Assembly (NCBI GenBank): GCA_964007475.1
Contig: OZ023273.1
Span: 13,715,922 to 13,779,921, forward strand
Source: Hybos culiciformis
Lineage: Eukaryota; Arthropoda; Insecta; Diptera; Hybotidae
Direction of reading: 5' to 3'
DNA length: 64,000 nucleotides
A program made the translations under genes and the position numbers. This document shows positions 1-11,830 of this stretch, one piece after another. Under the pieces are notes generated by a model. That model was not told the DNA's origin. It did no database searches and worked only from the letters and a program-made list of their open reading frames with translations. Positions within the stretch are counted from its first letter, which is position 1, and each line of letters begins with the position of its first letter.

Positions 1-3000
1 TAGAATGATTAATTTTATGAAATTATGTTAACGGAATTCAAGCGAAAACTTTGTGAATGTTAAATTCAAAATGTTCTCATATGGTAATTGCTCAAAAACA
101 TATGGCAATCCAATTTATAAAACTAGAACCAGAGAAAAAAAAATTAACAAAATGTAAACCTCATAAAGCAATTAATAATAGGTAGTTTAATACAAATTTA
201 ATCTCAAATCACCAAAAATATAAATTTCCATCAGCTTGAATATAAAAAATTAAACTGTGAAATTCACTCAAGATTTGTAAGCGTCAATACTGACAAATAC
301 TGATGAGTCTTAAGCTTGATACCAGAACTAAACAATTGTAAAAAATTTCAGTAATTTGAGGTTAAAGTATTTTCAAATAATTAAGAAACAATAGATTTCA
401 TGGTTCAAGTGTGAATATAAATAATTGCTTACAGGTTACATTATTATCTATTAATAAAATTAATTTGAATGTTATTTATTACTTATTGGTATATATTATA
501 CATAATGTATTATCTAACCAACCGAACATGTAATTTTTTGTTAAAGTTATTAAATTTATTAAAAATACTCATCAATAAAGATTTTTACTTCATCTTTAGA
601 ATGTTTTTGATGTTAAAAAATAAGAATATCAAAATATTTTTAAATCTAATTAAAATAACAAATAATATTTTTCTATTTAGCGTTCCCTATTCTGCCGATA
701 AATTAAAATTATTATTTGTATATTTCTTATAATATGAAATCAAACTAAACTATTTTTCTCGACTCCAGACTAAAATGAACATTAAAGTTTGCAGTATGTA
801 TATAAAATACATACTTAAATAAAAATGTGTTGTTAAAATTCTAGAAAGACCGGAAGAATATAATAGGACACTATGTTTTTTTTAACAATATGGCATATAG
901 CAATGATGATGCATTTTCACAAAATTATTTTGCTTAATTCTATGTACATGTATTTCGAAACTTAAGAAAGAAAATCCTTTTTCTTTTACTTAACAGAGAT
1001 TTAATTCATCTGTTTTTAATGGATTATTTTAATTGTGCACTGGAATATGAAAAAGTCAAAACGTTTTACATTGCGTCCATTTCATATTTATATTTAAAGT
1101 GACGATATTTAGACATAGATAATAAGTTTGGCGCCATAAGGATGATAATTATATACTACACTAATTGAAAAAAAAGGCAGTATGCATAATATCGGATAAC
1201 AAATAAATTTAACTGATGTTTCACTCTATAAGGGTAATATTTAACTTCGTTGACCGTGTAGTTCTGTTTACTAAAAATTTAAAAAATCTTAGGCTACATA
1301 GTAATTTTCATGTTTCCAGTAAAATAATTCAAATTTGTTGACCATAATTACTAATTAAGTAATTTTTTTTTTATTTAAGAAAATATTGGTAAGTTCACAA
1401 TTTTGGTAATCTTGGTTGAAAATGTCAAATTTAAATGTTTTAATAATATGTAATTGAAAACAGACGCAAAAATTTGCTTATTTTTTATAAATGAAAGGCA
1501 TTTAAAAATCTAAGATTTCAGGTCTTCAGTAACTTTGACAGTACAAATATCTATATTCTTATTTTATTGTGCTATATTTGGTGAACCAATTCTTCCAGTA
1601 CAAGTATTTTATATCATTCTTAGAAAATTTCTGTCCATAGAATCCTTTTGCTATCTTTCTCGACCACAATTATGGACTGATTTTAGTAATTATGTTGCCC
1701 CTATTTTTTTATTTAGATTATGGATTAATTTGGTTTTCATTTTTAAAATATGAAATTAAGTTTCTAATGTTTACCTTTACAACAATAAATATATGGTTCA
1801 TCAAAATAAGTAATATTTTAATTCGAATTTCGAGTTCAAGCGATTAATACTTAAAGTAAACTTATTCTATATATATAAAATTGATTAGGCACCCTAAAAA
1901 GAAAATTTATTAAAATCTAGATTAAATTAAATTAAAAAAAAATTTATTATTAACATTTTGTAAATTTATTTAATATGATTATAAGCTTATACACATAAAA
2001 TCACAGTTAAATAATAATTCCGTAATTTGAAATCTCTATTACATAAAAAAAAAAAATAATCTCTTTAAATTGAAATTCCACAAAATTGTATAAAAAATAA
2101 AATCAAAAAAAAAAAAACTATGAACTGAAAACATAATAAAAATCAATTAATAATTCTTTCTTTTATCTGACATGAGACCTCACCTTTAACAGAGAATATA
2201 ATTTTTTTTTTTTTGTAAATACAAAACACAATATCTCAATTACAATCAACAGAATTAAAATTAACCTTAACCCACGTGGAAATTTTAAACCACCTGAACT
2301 GGAAATACGAGAGTAATCTATTTCAATTTCAATTAATCTCAAAGATCTACAAAAGAAGATTATTAATAATCCTCTCGTCATTTCAATTTTGTGAACAAAA
2401 TAAGAAAAAAAAAAAAAAATAAGGAACAAAAAAAAATAGAAATTAAATAATTTTCTTATTTTCTTTCATTTTTAAACCAATTTATTGGTATCTTAAGTTA
2501 CAAAATATGTAAACGCATTAAAAAATAAATCTTTGTCCCGTTGCGCAATAATGTTTTCATATTAAACTCTATTCCTATTGATTAATGACCCAAAGGTATT
2601 TCATTAAAAAATTTTATACTTTTTAAACAAAAATACAAAAATTGGATGATTATTACATTAGCGCCTAAAAATATTTTTATTTTTTTATTTTTATTTAGAG
2701 TAGGTATGTATGTTTTCTCTTATTATTTTAATTTAAGCTTAGTACCCACTTACATATATGTATAAATACAATTTATACAAACTATAGGGTTAAAAAAAAA
2801 TAATTATTTTTGTGATTTTTGTTGTTATAAAATAAATTCTAAAATTTTCAAAATGTTGTAAAACTTTTGTAAAATTTCTAGTTTTATAATGATGTAAAAA
2901 TAAGGTGAAAACAAAGCCTTAACTAAAATTAAATTAAATTAAAATTTATATTGAAGTATCCAAATGAAATAGAAAATATAAAATGGACTCACCCAATGGG

Positions 3001-4277
3001 TTATGTGTAGTGCAAAGCAGTAGTATGAAAAAGACTTTAAGTACAATAATGAGTAAACTTTACCTTTCAATAATATTTACTTTCCTATATGTATATATTA
3101 AATTATTATTATCGAAAACTGGCTAATCCGGGTTTTTTATTCAACTTTAAAATTTATTAAAATATATTTATGTTCCTGTTTACAGAGTGATCTGAAAGTT
3201 TCTATGGATTAGGAATTATTAAAAATTTTTACAAAATTAAATATACTCTACATCATTATTAGTATTCTCAAATCAAAATTTATGCTGCATAACGTCATTC
3301 TGCAATCATTTTTTATTCTTTTTTTTTTTTTTTCAGATAGTATAAAAATAACAAATGTAAAAATGAAATTAAAAATGAAAACACTATCAGACATAATGTC
3401 ATCTTAATTTTGATGGGTTAAATGAATTCATAAATATTTAATTTGTTTCCACAGATTTTAATCTGAAATAAATTGCTTCTTTATAAAAGAGGCAGCAGCA
3501 AAAAAAAAAAGAAAAAAACATTAGTTTTTTTTTTAATGTGTACAAGTTTGTTTGGTTTTTCATTTTTTATTTTATTTTTTATTTTTTTTGCTGGATATAC
3601 ATACAAAAAAAAAAAAGAAAAAAAAAACATAGTATCTTAAGAAAAATAAATTTATAAAGATTGAAAATTTTGTCTTCTTTGAAAAGAGAAGACTCATCGT
3701 CACACTTTTAAGTAAACTAATTTTCTTAAGAATTCCTTTCATATTCAGAGTAAATAAAAATAAATCGCAAAAAAAAATTAAAAAAAATAAAAAATCTTTT
3801 TAGCACAAGCACTTAAAAAGTAAGGAGAAATCTCAAAATATTTAACTAGAAATTCACATAATTTAAATACTTTAAAAGTTTTTTTTTTTACCTTAATTTT
3901 CTACTTAAAGAGTTAAATAGTTTTTAGTTTATTTTTTATTTTTTTTATTTTTGAGATTATGAAGTTAATTTACAAAGGAATTCATTAAAGGGAATCTAAA
4001 GTTATGATAAAAATTTTATTGTTTTTAAACTAAATATATACAGTACAGTAAAGTACCCGTTTATTTAACTACAGGTATACCTGCACAGAATTAAGTTTAT
4101 CCAATTACATTGTTTTCCCATAAATAGTAAAATGCTCTTCAAAATTGCATAAAAAAAAAATTTCTCTGTAATAATTTCCTGTTTTAAGTGTAACGCCTTT
4201 GAAAGGGGAGTCATTGTATGTGGCTAATAAAACAACAAAACAACACAAACACTTAATTCAAGTGAGACCAATTGATA
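1..4277. other. A+T-rich noncoding stretch, no gene seen
   Basis: No coding signal is visible in either strand. Frames are closed by frequent TAA stops and the few open stretches are short and made of Phe/Lys/Ile/Asn. It holds poly-A and poly-T runs, with a dense cluster of A-runs and T-runs at 3490-3640, and nothing I recognise as a mobile-element end. Confidence 0.7.
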
Positions 4278-4344
4278 AAACTATCGAACCCACGACCGAA
4301 CATGCCGTAGGTAAATGACAATACCACTACACCATGACAGTCGG
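4278..4344 (-). repeat. tRNA-like module, probable tRNA-derived SINE head
   Basis: On the minus strand this segment carries an A-box-like block (TGGTGTAGTGG, 4324-4334) and, at tRNA-like spacing, a B-box-like block (GGTTCGATAG, 4281-4290). These are the internal RNA polymerase III promoter elements of tRNA genes and tRNA-derived SINEs. No seven-base acceptor stem closes around them, so it is not an intact tRNA gene. The minus-strand block containing GGCATGTTCGGTCGTGGGTT is closely matched on the plus strand at 11756-11830, which shows this is a dispersed repeat family. The minus-strand downstream flank is GTTGTTTTGTTGTTTTATT-rich, similar to the T-rich flank of the second copy. I infer a decayed SINE head; an old tRNA pseudogene is the alternative. 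Confidence 0.6.
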
Positions 4345-7300
4345 AAATGGTTTCGTTGTTTATTTTTTCACTAGTTTCAAGTGCATCAATACTTGGCTTC
4401 ATAATTGCCATCTCGAAACATTTATTTAACTTTTTTATTGGCTTTGATATTTTTTAGCTTACAGCAAGAGGATATTATTTGCTATTCATTATATCGCACC
4501 GTAATAAATAATTTAGTGTAATTTTGTTTAATTTAAAAAAAAAAAAATTAAAAAAAAAATAAAAATTATTAATTTATTTTTTATTTGTTCGAATACTTTT
4601 TAATGGTACATTTAAGCATTTTTTTTTTCTGTACACAATTTTGTAAATTTTATGCATTTATTTTATTACAATTCGTATCTTTTCATGCATCTGAAAGGAA
4701 ATAAAAATTAAATTTTCTTTAATGCAGATAATTTTCAAGACTATTTAAAAAGCATTTTTTTTTTTTTTTTTTAAAAAAATTTTTATTTCATTTTTATTCT
4801 CAACGTCAGGAGAATCTCAGCCAAATTAATAATGAATTACAATTTTTATTTATTTATTTATTTTTAGTTTTTTTTTTTTTTTTAATATTAAAGTGATACA
4901 GATAATTGAGACGTTTCACGGAATAATGTAATTTGTATAAAATGCGGTTTTTTTATATTTATTTTTATTACGAATATTTGAAATTTATATATTAAAATTA
5001 TTCCTGTTTCATAAAAATCTTTTATGCAATTTTATTTTTATTATCTGATTCGAGTAAATTATTTGAAATATTGCTTTTATGCAAGAAGAAAAAAAGTTTT
5101 TTTTTTTTAAGACATTAACATAAATTGTGTGACAGCAAATTGCATCATATTTAACACTAGGTCTCTTAATTAATGTATTCAAGTTAATAATAATCATATA
5201 CAAACATTTAAATTTTTAAGTTAAATCTGTATAAATTATATATATATTCAATTGTTTTGTTTTTGTTTCTTTAATGTTTTGTTAGAATGAAATGTAAGTT
5301 AACAAAAAGTTACTTATGGGTTACTATCCTTTGGGTATAATTTGAAGTAAAACGTATATTGTGAGGATGTGAAAAATTTGTACAATTATTGGTAATATTG
5401 GTAGTATATTACAAAAAAAAAAAAAAAATTTATATTTATACTTTAATATAAACATAAACATGTTTTCGGAAAACTTAGAGCATTATTATTTACATATATG
5501 TATGTAGTAAAATTTTATATTATGTGTGTATTTCTTGAAGCGTAATTTTTAGGGTTTTATAAAATTTAGTTTTCCGGTATATAAAAAATGTTCAAGACAT
5601 ATACATATAATTAAATTATTAAATTATTTAGAATAGATCCTTTGGGTTCAATCTGAAGAGAAATGTGTATTTTTATTAAATAAAAAAATTGTTACTATTT
5701 ATTGGTAATTTAAGTATAGAATACTATATTAAAAAAATATTAAGGTTTAAACACAATTCGGGTTAGTGGATACAGCGACAGATCGCTTTGAATAAATACA
5801 ATAACAGCTACGGCGATATCTTTTTTGTTGCTTAAGTTATGATACAAACAAAATTTATTTATTTTTCATCGAAACTCATTGTGTTTGTATACCATTAATC
5901 GACTCTAAATATGATTTTTATATAAATTTTGATTAGCTGAAATGCTATAAGTATTTAGATCCATTCTAATAGATTTCTGAACTGAATTAAGAAAAAAAAA
6001 ATTATTCGAATTTAAATATGGCTAAAAAAAGTCAAAATCGGAAATTGAATTTACAATTTTAATGCACATAGGTAACAACGGAAGTGACTGACTAAATAAA
6101 AGCATAACAAAAAAAAAATGTTTAAAATAAATAAAAGAGAAAAATAATAAAATGTTTTTTTTTTGTCTTTGCCTAATTAAAAATTATTTTTATTTATATT
6201 CGAACTAATAATTATTTATCTGTTGTTTTGATTAATTTTTTTTTATTCAAATTATTTTATTATATGGATTTGATTTAAAAAATTACAATTTTAAATTTAC
6301 GTTGAAAACTAGTATTGTGACCCTTGTCAAAATAAATAACCAAATTGTGTACTTTTAAAATATGTTGTTCTTTTTTTATTTTTTTTGTATGTTCAACAAA
6401 AAAAAATTTGTTTACAAAGCAATAATGAAATATAAATTTTTAATCAAAACCTATAAATTTACTGTTAAAAAAATTAACTCCTCTTTTTTTCAAAAACAAT
6501 ATTGTAATATTTTAAATTTACGCAGTATATAGTTTGATTAAGGGATAGTTTGTTCGAAAATTAAATAACAAGAGTATATGTTTCATTTGGCGTTAGGAGT
6601 AATTAATAAGCGGTCCGTATTTAGATTTCGGTTATTGAAAAATTTGATTCATTCTTGGCATAACTATAGCAATGCTTATAATTGATAAATAAGATCGTAT
6701 ATATTTTCAAATAATTAATGAAAATCATTATATATTTCAATTCATTTGGATTTGACTCTACACTACATATTCATTATATAGGAAGTATACATAATATATA
6801 CAGTTGTGAAAATTATTAAATACTGCTGTTTTATTATTTATTACTGAATTAAATAAAAAAACAGCCGCAAAGTTTTAAAATTGGTATATTATTTATTTCA
6901 AAATTGACCCAATTTTTTTTTAGAGTGGAAAGTATCCAAATTATTTTTTGGCTAAAATATTAATAACTTTTAACACATTTTATTAGATTATATAAACATT
7001 AATTTGGAAAATTGTTCATTATGTTTAAAATATAATTTTCCAAAAAAAAAAAAACGTAAAAAAAACAAAAAAACAACTTAAATTTTTGTTAACATTATTT
7101 TAAGTGCTATTATCCCATACTCCAAAAAACAAAAAAAAAGTACCTACAAAAATATTTTCTACTGTAAATTAGTTCGAAATTTATATAATTTATTTATAGA
7201 GTTTATTATTAATTAATTTATATTTGCATATTTACATTTTTTTTTTTTAACTTTCTATTAATTTTAATATTTTTATGTTGCGTTATTTAGGTATTAAATT

Positions 7301-7420
7301 GATAAAATATCTTGTAGTCACTAAATTGAATTATATAAATTTTTATAAAGACTTTAAATTAACAGAAGCTTGGTATGCATTTAAATAGAAAGTTTTTTTT
7401 ATTTAATTGAAAAAGTGCTT
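4345..7420. other. A+T-rich noncoding stretch, no gene seen
   Basis: Low-complexity sequence with long T-runs (for example around 4750-4772 and 4868-4884) and A-runs. No open frame has the mixed composition of a real protein. A possible worn Tc1-like end near 6801 was considered and rejected for lack of a partner end. Confidence 0.65.
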
Positions 7421-7643
7421 TTAGACTACATAAACATGTTCAATGTTAATGTACAATGCATCGCATTTGTTTAGACTGATAGTCTTGAACAAGTCTTGCT
7501 TATCTCGGAGTTCCGGATTCCGGTATTCAGCATTCAATGCAATATTCAATATAATTAAACCACTTTTGATGCTAATTATGCTTGAATATGCTCCGAAAGT
7601 CACTCGCACATCCAGTTTTCATATAATAGAAGATACATTTTAA
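7421..7643. other. Unrecognised island of normal base composition, open on both strands
   Basis: This 220-bp patch is clearly less A+T-rich than its surroundings and is free of homopolymers. The plus strand is open from 7443 to 7643 (66 codons) and the minus strand from 7609 to 7421 (62 codons from a GTG). The minus-strand product contains the mixed-composition stretch AEYRNPELRDKQDLFKTISL. Neither product is a family I recognise. Both-strand openness can come from a codon-biased exon or simply from fewer A+T stops in a GC-richer scrap. A pseudogene, a lone exon or a transposon fragment are all possible. I assign no function. Confidence 0.3.
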
Positions 7644-10600
7644 TTGATAAATTTTAAAATAAATACTTATATATATAGTAGCAAAGTGTATTCAATTTAA
7701 AATAAAATAAAATAAAGTTATTTAAAAAGCAAAGTTTTGTGAATGTAATTTCATATAATCTGAGTCCAAGTTTTAAATACTTAACATTAGTAAAAAAAAT
7801 TACAGATTCATTATTATCAATCAAACATTTTTAAATCATCAGTGAAAAACATACTTAAAATAAATACTTTGAAGATACTTAGTAATGTACGTGTACATTA
7901 TTATCATTTCACAGAGTTCAACGTACTTACATGGCAGTTAATAATTTGATAACAAACAAATTTGTCAGCAAATTCAGTATAGATAGACAAAAAATGAGTA
8001 TTACTCAATGACAAAAGTTTAGTGCAGAAAATATTTCAATTAACAATATCCCAGTTCTTTTACGTTGCTGCTGTGATATTATAATTAAACCATAATACAC
8101 ATATTAATCTTAATTCATAAATGACAAAATGAAATTTAAGATTGTTTTTTTATAAATTTGTGCATAAAAAATGATTTATTTCAGAACTAAATTCATGCAG
8201 ATTTTTCTCCAATTTATTATATTCTTTTTAAAACATTTAGTTATTTATCATTGACTTTAATTTTATTTTCGTATTTGACCTTGCAATCATACATGTTTGA
8301 TTCAATTTGTCTGCTATTTCAATAGATAATTATTTTAGGCAATGTATCTACTTAGATACATAAATGTGTGCCATATATGCAGAGCATTTTATTGAGATAT
8401 TATGTCTGCAAAAATTGAGAATCGTTTACAAATATACAGTATATTGAAATTTATGTTAAAAAAACAAATTTTCATTAAATTTCTTAAAAATAAACAAAAT
8501 TAGAGTTTATTAATTAAAATTTTATTTAAAAGCAAAAATATAATCTTAATTTGAACTTTTAACTTTTAAATCAAGAAAAGTTAAAATAAAATAGAACTAT
8601 TTCAAAGAAAAAATATATATATTTTTTTTTTATTTCGCTATATACATACATAGCAGCGGTAACCTTTTCTTATAATCAAAATAAGGACATTAAAGAATAA
8701 AACCTTTTCTTATTATAATTACCCAAAATTGTAATTTGGAGAACCAAGATGAAACAATGTCATCTGAAAAATTGTAATTCATATTGATCTTTTATTTTAA
8801 AAAGGAAACAGTTTTGAGAATATAAAGTTCTCGGCTTTTGAAAATGAAAGACATTGAACGACTAATAAATGAGTATAACATACGTTAATGAAAACTCTCA
8901 ACCCATAAAATACGGAAAGTATGGACAATTTTGTCTTGCAAAGATAAACACGCCGATGTAAAAAAACATAGTTTTGAGAAAAATGAGTTTTAAATTTATT
9001 ATTACCTTTAAAAACTATGACAAAAGCTACATATCCTACTCTTCTATACTCGATTCCTCCGTGAATTCTACAACGATTTCGAAGTTGACTAGATCAAAAT
9101 GAAGCAAATTTAAAGCATAATAAAATAAATCATACAGATCTAAAACCTACTAAATGCACATAGACAGGTTTACCTTTTCGGGGCAGAATTTTTGGGGGAA
9201 GGTACTACTGTCTGTTCAAATAAGATAAACCACACTTATTGAACTTATAAGTTCATGGAATAAATTCTTGGCTTGTAAAATATATCATTTCTATGTAGTT
9301 ATGTATCTATGTACATAATACATATACACAATATACATGTATCTGTTTCTACTGACATTCAGTTTGCTTCGTTTCAAACCACTCCAATGCAGAATGCAGA
9401 TTACTTTTAAAGAGAAAATGGACTGCAAAAGAATCAAAATCATCAAAATGGATTTTTTTTTTTTCAGTTTACAGATAAACTTTATATTTGCACTTTTATG
9501 TTCTTATAAAATCGCGCAAGTTCTATTCATTTTTTTCTTCTTACAACACTCTCTCTCAAAAAAAAAAAACAATATACCAAATTTTAAAAAAGAGAAAATG
9601 TTAAAAATTTGTTTACCTTATATCTTGTAGTGTGTACAAATAAAAAAAAAATTAATAAAAACTAAACAGAAAAGCAATAAAAAAAACTCAAACCTGAAAT
9701 CTAAAGATTTTCTTATGATTAAAAAATTTAGTACCATCGCGATCTTTGTACTGTTGAGATATCGGTTCGTATAATTAAAGTTACAGCAAAACAAAAATAA
9801 TAATAATAATAATAATAGAAAAATTTATTAATTAGTGATAAAGAAAATTTTATTTTATATCAAATAAAAAAAAAATTACATATTTGATTACAATTTACGC
9901 AAATATAGGAAAAAGAGAAGAAGTGAATTTAACAAAATAAAAACTTAAAAAAAAAAAAACAAAAAAAAAAATTATTTAGAGCAGAAGTACATTTTTTTTT
10001 TGCCGCTCGAAATCGAATAATATTTCGTTTACATAAGCCTGACATATTCGTTATTCCGCGGTCGCAAAAAAAACAACAAAAAAAAACAATTTATAAGTAA
10101 AAATAAAAATTATGAACGGTTTTAACAATAATACGGTTTTATTTCAATATTTATCTAAAAAATATCTGAAAATTATAAATGTACAACAAATTGTGTTTTA
10201 AGAATAATGAAATTAGAACAAATTTTGCGCATAGAATTTTGAGGATTAAATATTAATAAATAATGATATTCAAATTATAAGAAAAAATATGAGGATTAAA
10301 TTTTGATACAAAAAATAAATTCATCTAAAAATAAAATGTAATTATTTTTATATAAAATATTTTTTTTTTTTAATTTTTTTTGATGTTTTAAGTTCTTTAG
10401 GTCTAATTTTCAAAAGTTTTATTTTCAGGATTTTTTGATGCATTGATTTGCACACATTAAATATAAGACTATGTTGCAGTCGAAGATTATATTTTATTAA
10501 ATGATACTAAAAATTTAAAACTTGAAGAAAATTGTGTATCTGGAATAAAATGAAAAAACAATAATGCAAAACTTTCTCCATTATTTCTTATGTAATTTAT

Positions 10601-10738
10601 ATATTAGAAATTGTTTAACATAATAAACATTATTAATGTATCCAAAACTTTTCTAACGAATTTCTCACTAGTTACGCTGGAACGGGAACAGCATAGATTA
10701 ATTTTTAATTTTTATTTTGCATAATAATTATGACTAGA
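7644..10738. other. A+T-rich noncoding stretch, no gene seen
   Basis: No gene signal. It holds a short direct repeat of AACCTTTTCTTAT near 8661 and 8701, an AAT microsatellite at 9796-9817, and many A-runs between 9640 and 10090. Slightly more mixed sequence at 9040-9240 does not form an extended open frame. Confidence 0.65.
9796..9817. repeat. (AAT)n microsatellite
   Basis: Seven uninterrupted trinucleotide units. Confidence 0.9.
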
Positions 10739-11322
10739 GTCTAGATCAGTGGTTTTTAACCGGTGCTCCGCGGGCCCTTTGTGCTCCACAACCTTGTCCC
10801 AAGTGTTCACCGAAACGAAGTATGAAGTACATATGCTCATCATTTAATTTATTTGCTCTTCGTTTTTACATATATGATTTAACTATAGGTATATAAATTA
10901 CATGAAATTCATGCAATTTTTTTTTATATAATTACATACATTTTTTTTTGATCCAGCTTAACCGAGAGAGACAATCAACTTTGAACACACATTTGTACGA
11001 AAAATTATCGTTATAGAAGATTTTTAATTTAGGATTTTAATTTTACACGAAAAACTTAATTATTTATTCAAGAAAATTTGTTAAAAAGTATCTAATCAAT
11101 ATAAAAAGGCTATGAAGAGGAAATGACGGTTGTCTATGTCTCATATAAGAACTAATATTTGTTATTATGATTTGAATTTTAATGAAAAAAATGATATATT
11201 TCTGAATATCTAATTAGAATTACTGGAATCAATATAAATTAGTTCTGTTGCTTCTGCGGAAACTTTCATGTAATTAAATGTGCTGCACGAATCCGAAAAT
11301 GTTAGGAACCACTGGTCTCGAT
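10739..11322. mobile_element. Non-autonomous hAT-type DNA transposon with 8-bp target duplication
   Basis: The element proper runs from 10747 to 11314 (568 bp). Its left end reads CAGTGGTTTTTAACCGG, and its right end, read inward on the minus strand, begins CAGTGGTTCCTAAC; 12 of the first 14 bases agree. It is flanked by GTCTAGAT (10739-10746) and GTCTCGAT (11315-11322), an 8-bp duplication with one difference. A CAGNG-type terminus with 8-bp duplications is diagnostic of the hAT superfamily, whose transposase cuts and pastes the element in the nucleus. The interior is A+T-rich and has no transposase reading frame, so any mobility would have depended on an enzyme supplied elsewhere. The single TSD mismatch suggests some age. 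A 137-codon minus-strand frame (11623-11210) runs into the right end and is regarded as chance. Confidence 0.88.
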
Positions 11323-11755
11323 TTGTCGTGTCTGCTGATTCAAAGAATTTATATTGTATAAAAATAAATAATTTTTGTAAAAATGAAATTTTATTGTCAA
11401 TTAATATAATAATAACTTTTATAATTCTATTAATGAGATTTTTGCCAGATGATGTAAATTTTTTCTTCATAATTTTTATTTTATTTATTTTTTTTTGCGT
11501 AAGGTGAAAATAAGACAAAACTTTATTAGTCACGAATAATCGATTAAACACTGACACCGAAAAAAATGTTCTAATTAAAAAAATTTTTTGTATAGACTTT
11601 TCGAAATATTTTCTGTTTTCCAAATTATTATATTATTTAATAATATTTAAAGTAAATTTATAAAAAATTTGAATGAATTAAAAAATAATTAAATAACTGC
11701 CTTAAGGTTTTTTATAGAATTATGTATTATGTAAATTATTGTTGTTGAATTATTG
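11323..11755. other. A+T-rich stretch, no gene seen
   Basis: The sequence to the right of the hAT element is T-rich and open in one minus-strand frame, but the product is a run of Ile/Lys/Phe/Asn without recognisable motifs. Confidence 0.55.
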
Positions 11756-11830
11756 GCAGCCGTCATGGTTCAGTGTGATATTGCCGTAAGGCATGTTTGG
11801 TCGTAGATTCGATTACCACCTCGGACTGGA
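11756..11830 (+). repeat. tRNA-like module, second copy of the 4278-4344 family
   Basis: It contains an A-box-like block TGGTTCAGTGT (11766-11776), then GGCATGTTTGGTCGT, then a weakened B box (GATTCGATTA, 11806-11815). The order and spacing match the minus-strand copy at 4278-4344, with a short deletion between the boxes. The flank downstream becomes T-rich (TGTTGTTTTTTTC), as in the first copy. It is most simply read as a degraded tRNA-derived SINE head; no acceptor stem can be formed, so it is not a functional tRNA. Confidence 0.6.

Noticed and set aside
6801..6985. Tc1-like end (TA then CAGTTGTGAAAATTATT)
   Set aside because: No inverted partner end or TA-flanked right boundary was found; the resemblance rests on about 20 A+T-rich bases.
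11210..11623. 137-codon minus-strand open frame, the longest ATG-started frame in the window
   Set aside because: It runs into the right end of the hAT element, its composition follows the T/A-rich DNA, and it has no recognisable domain.
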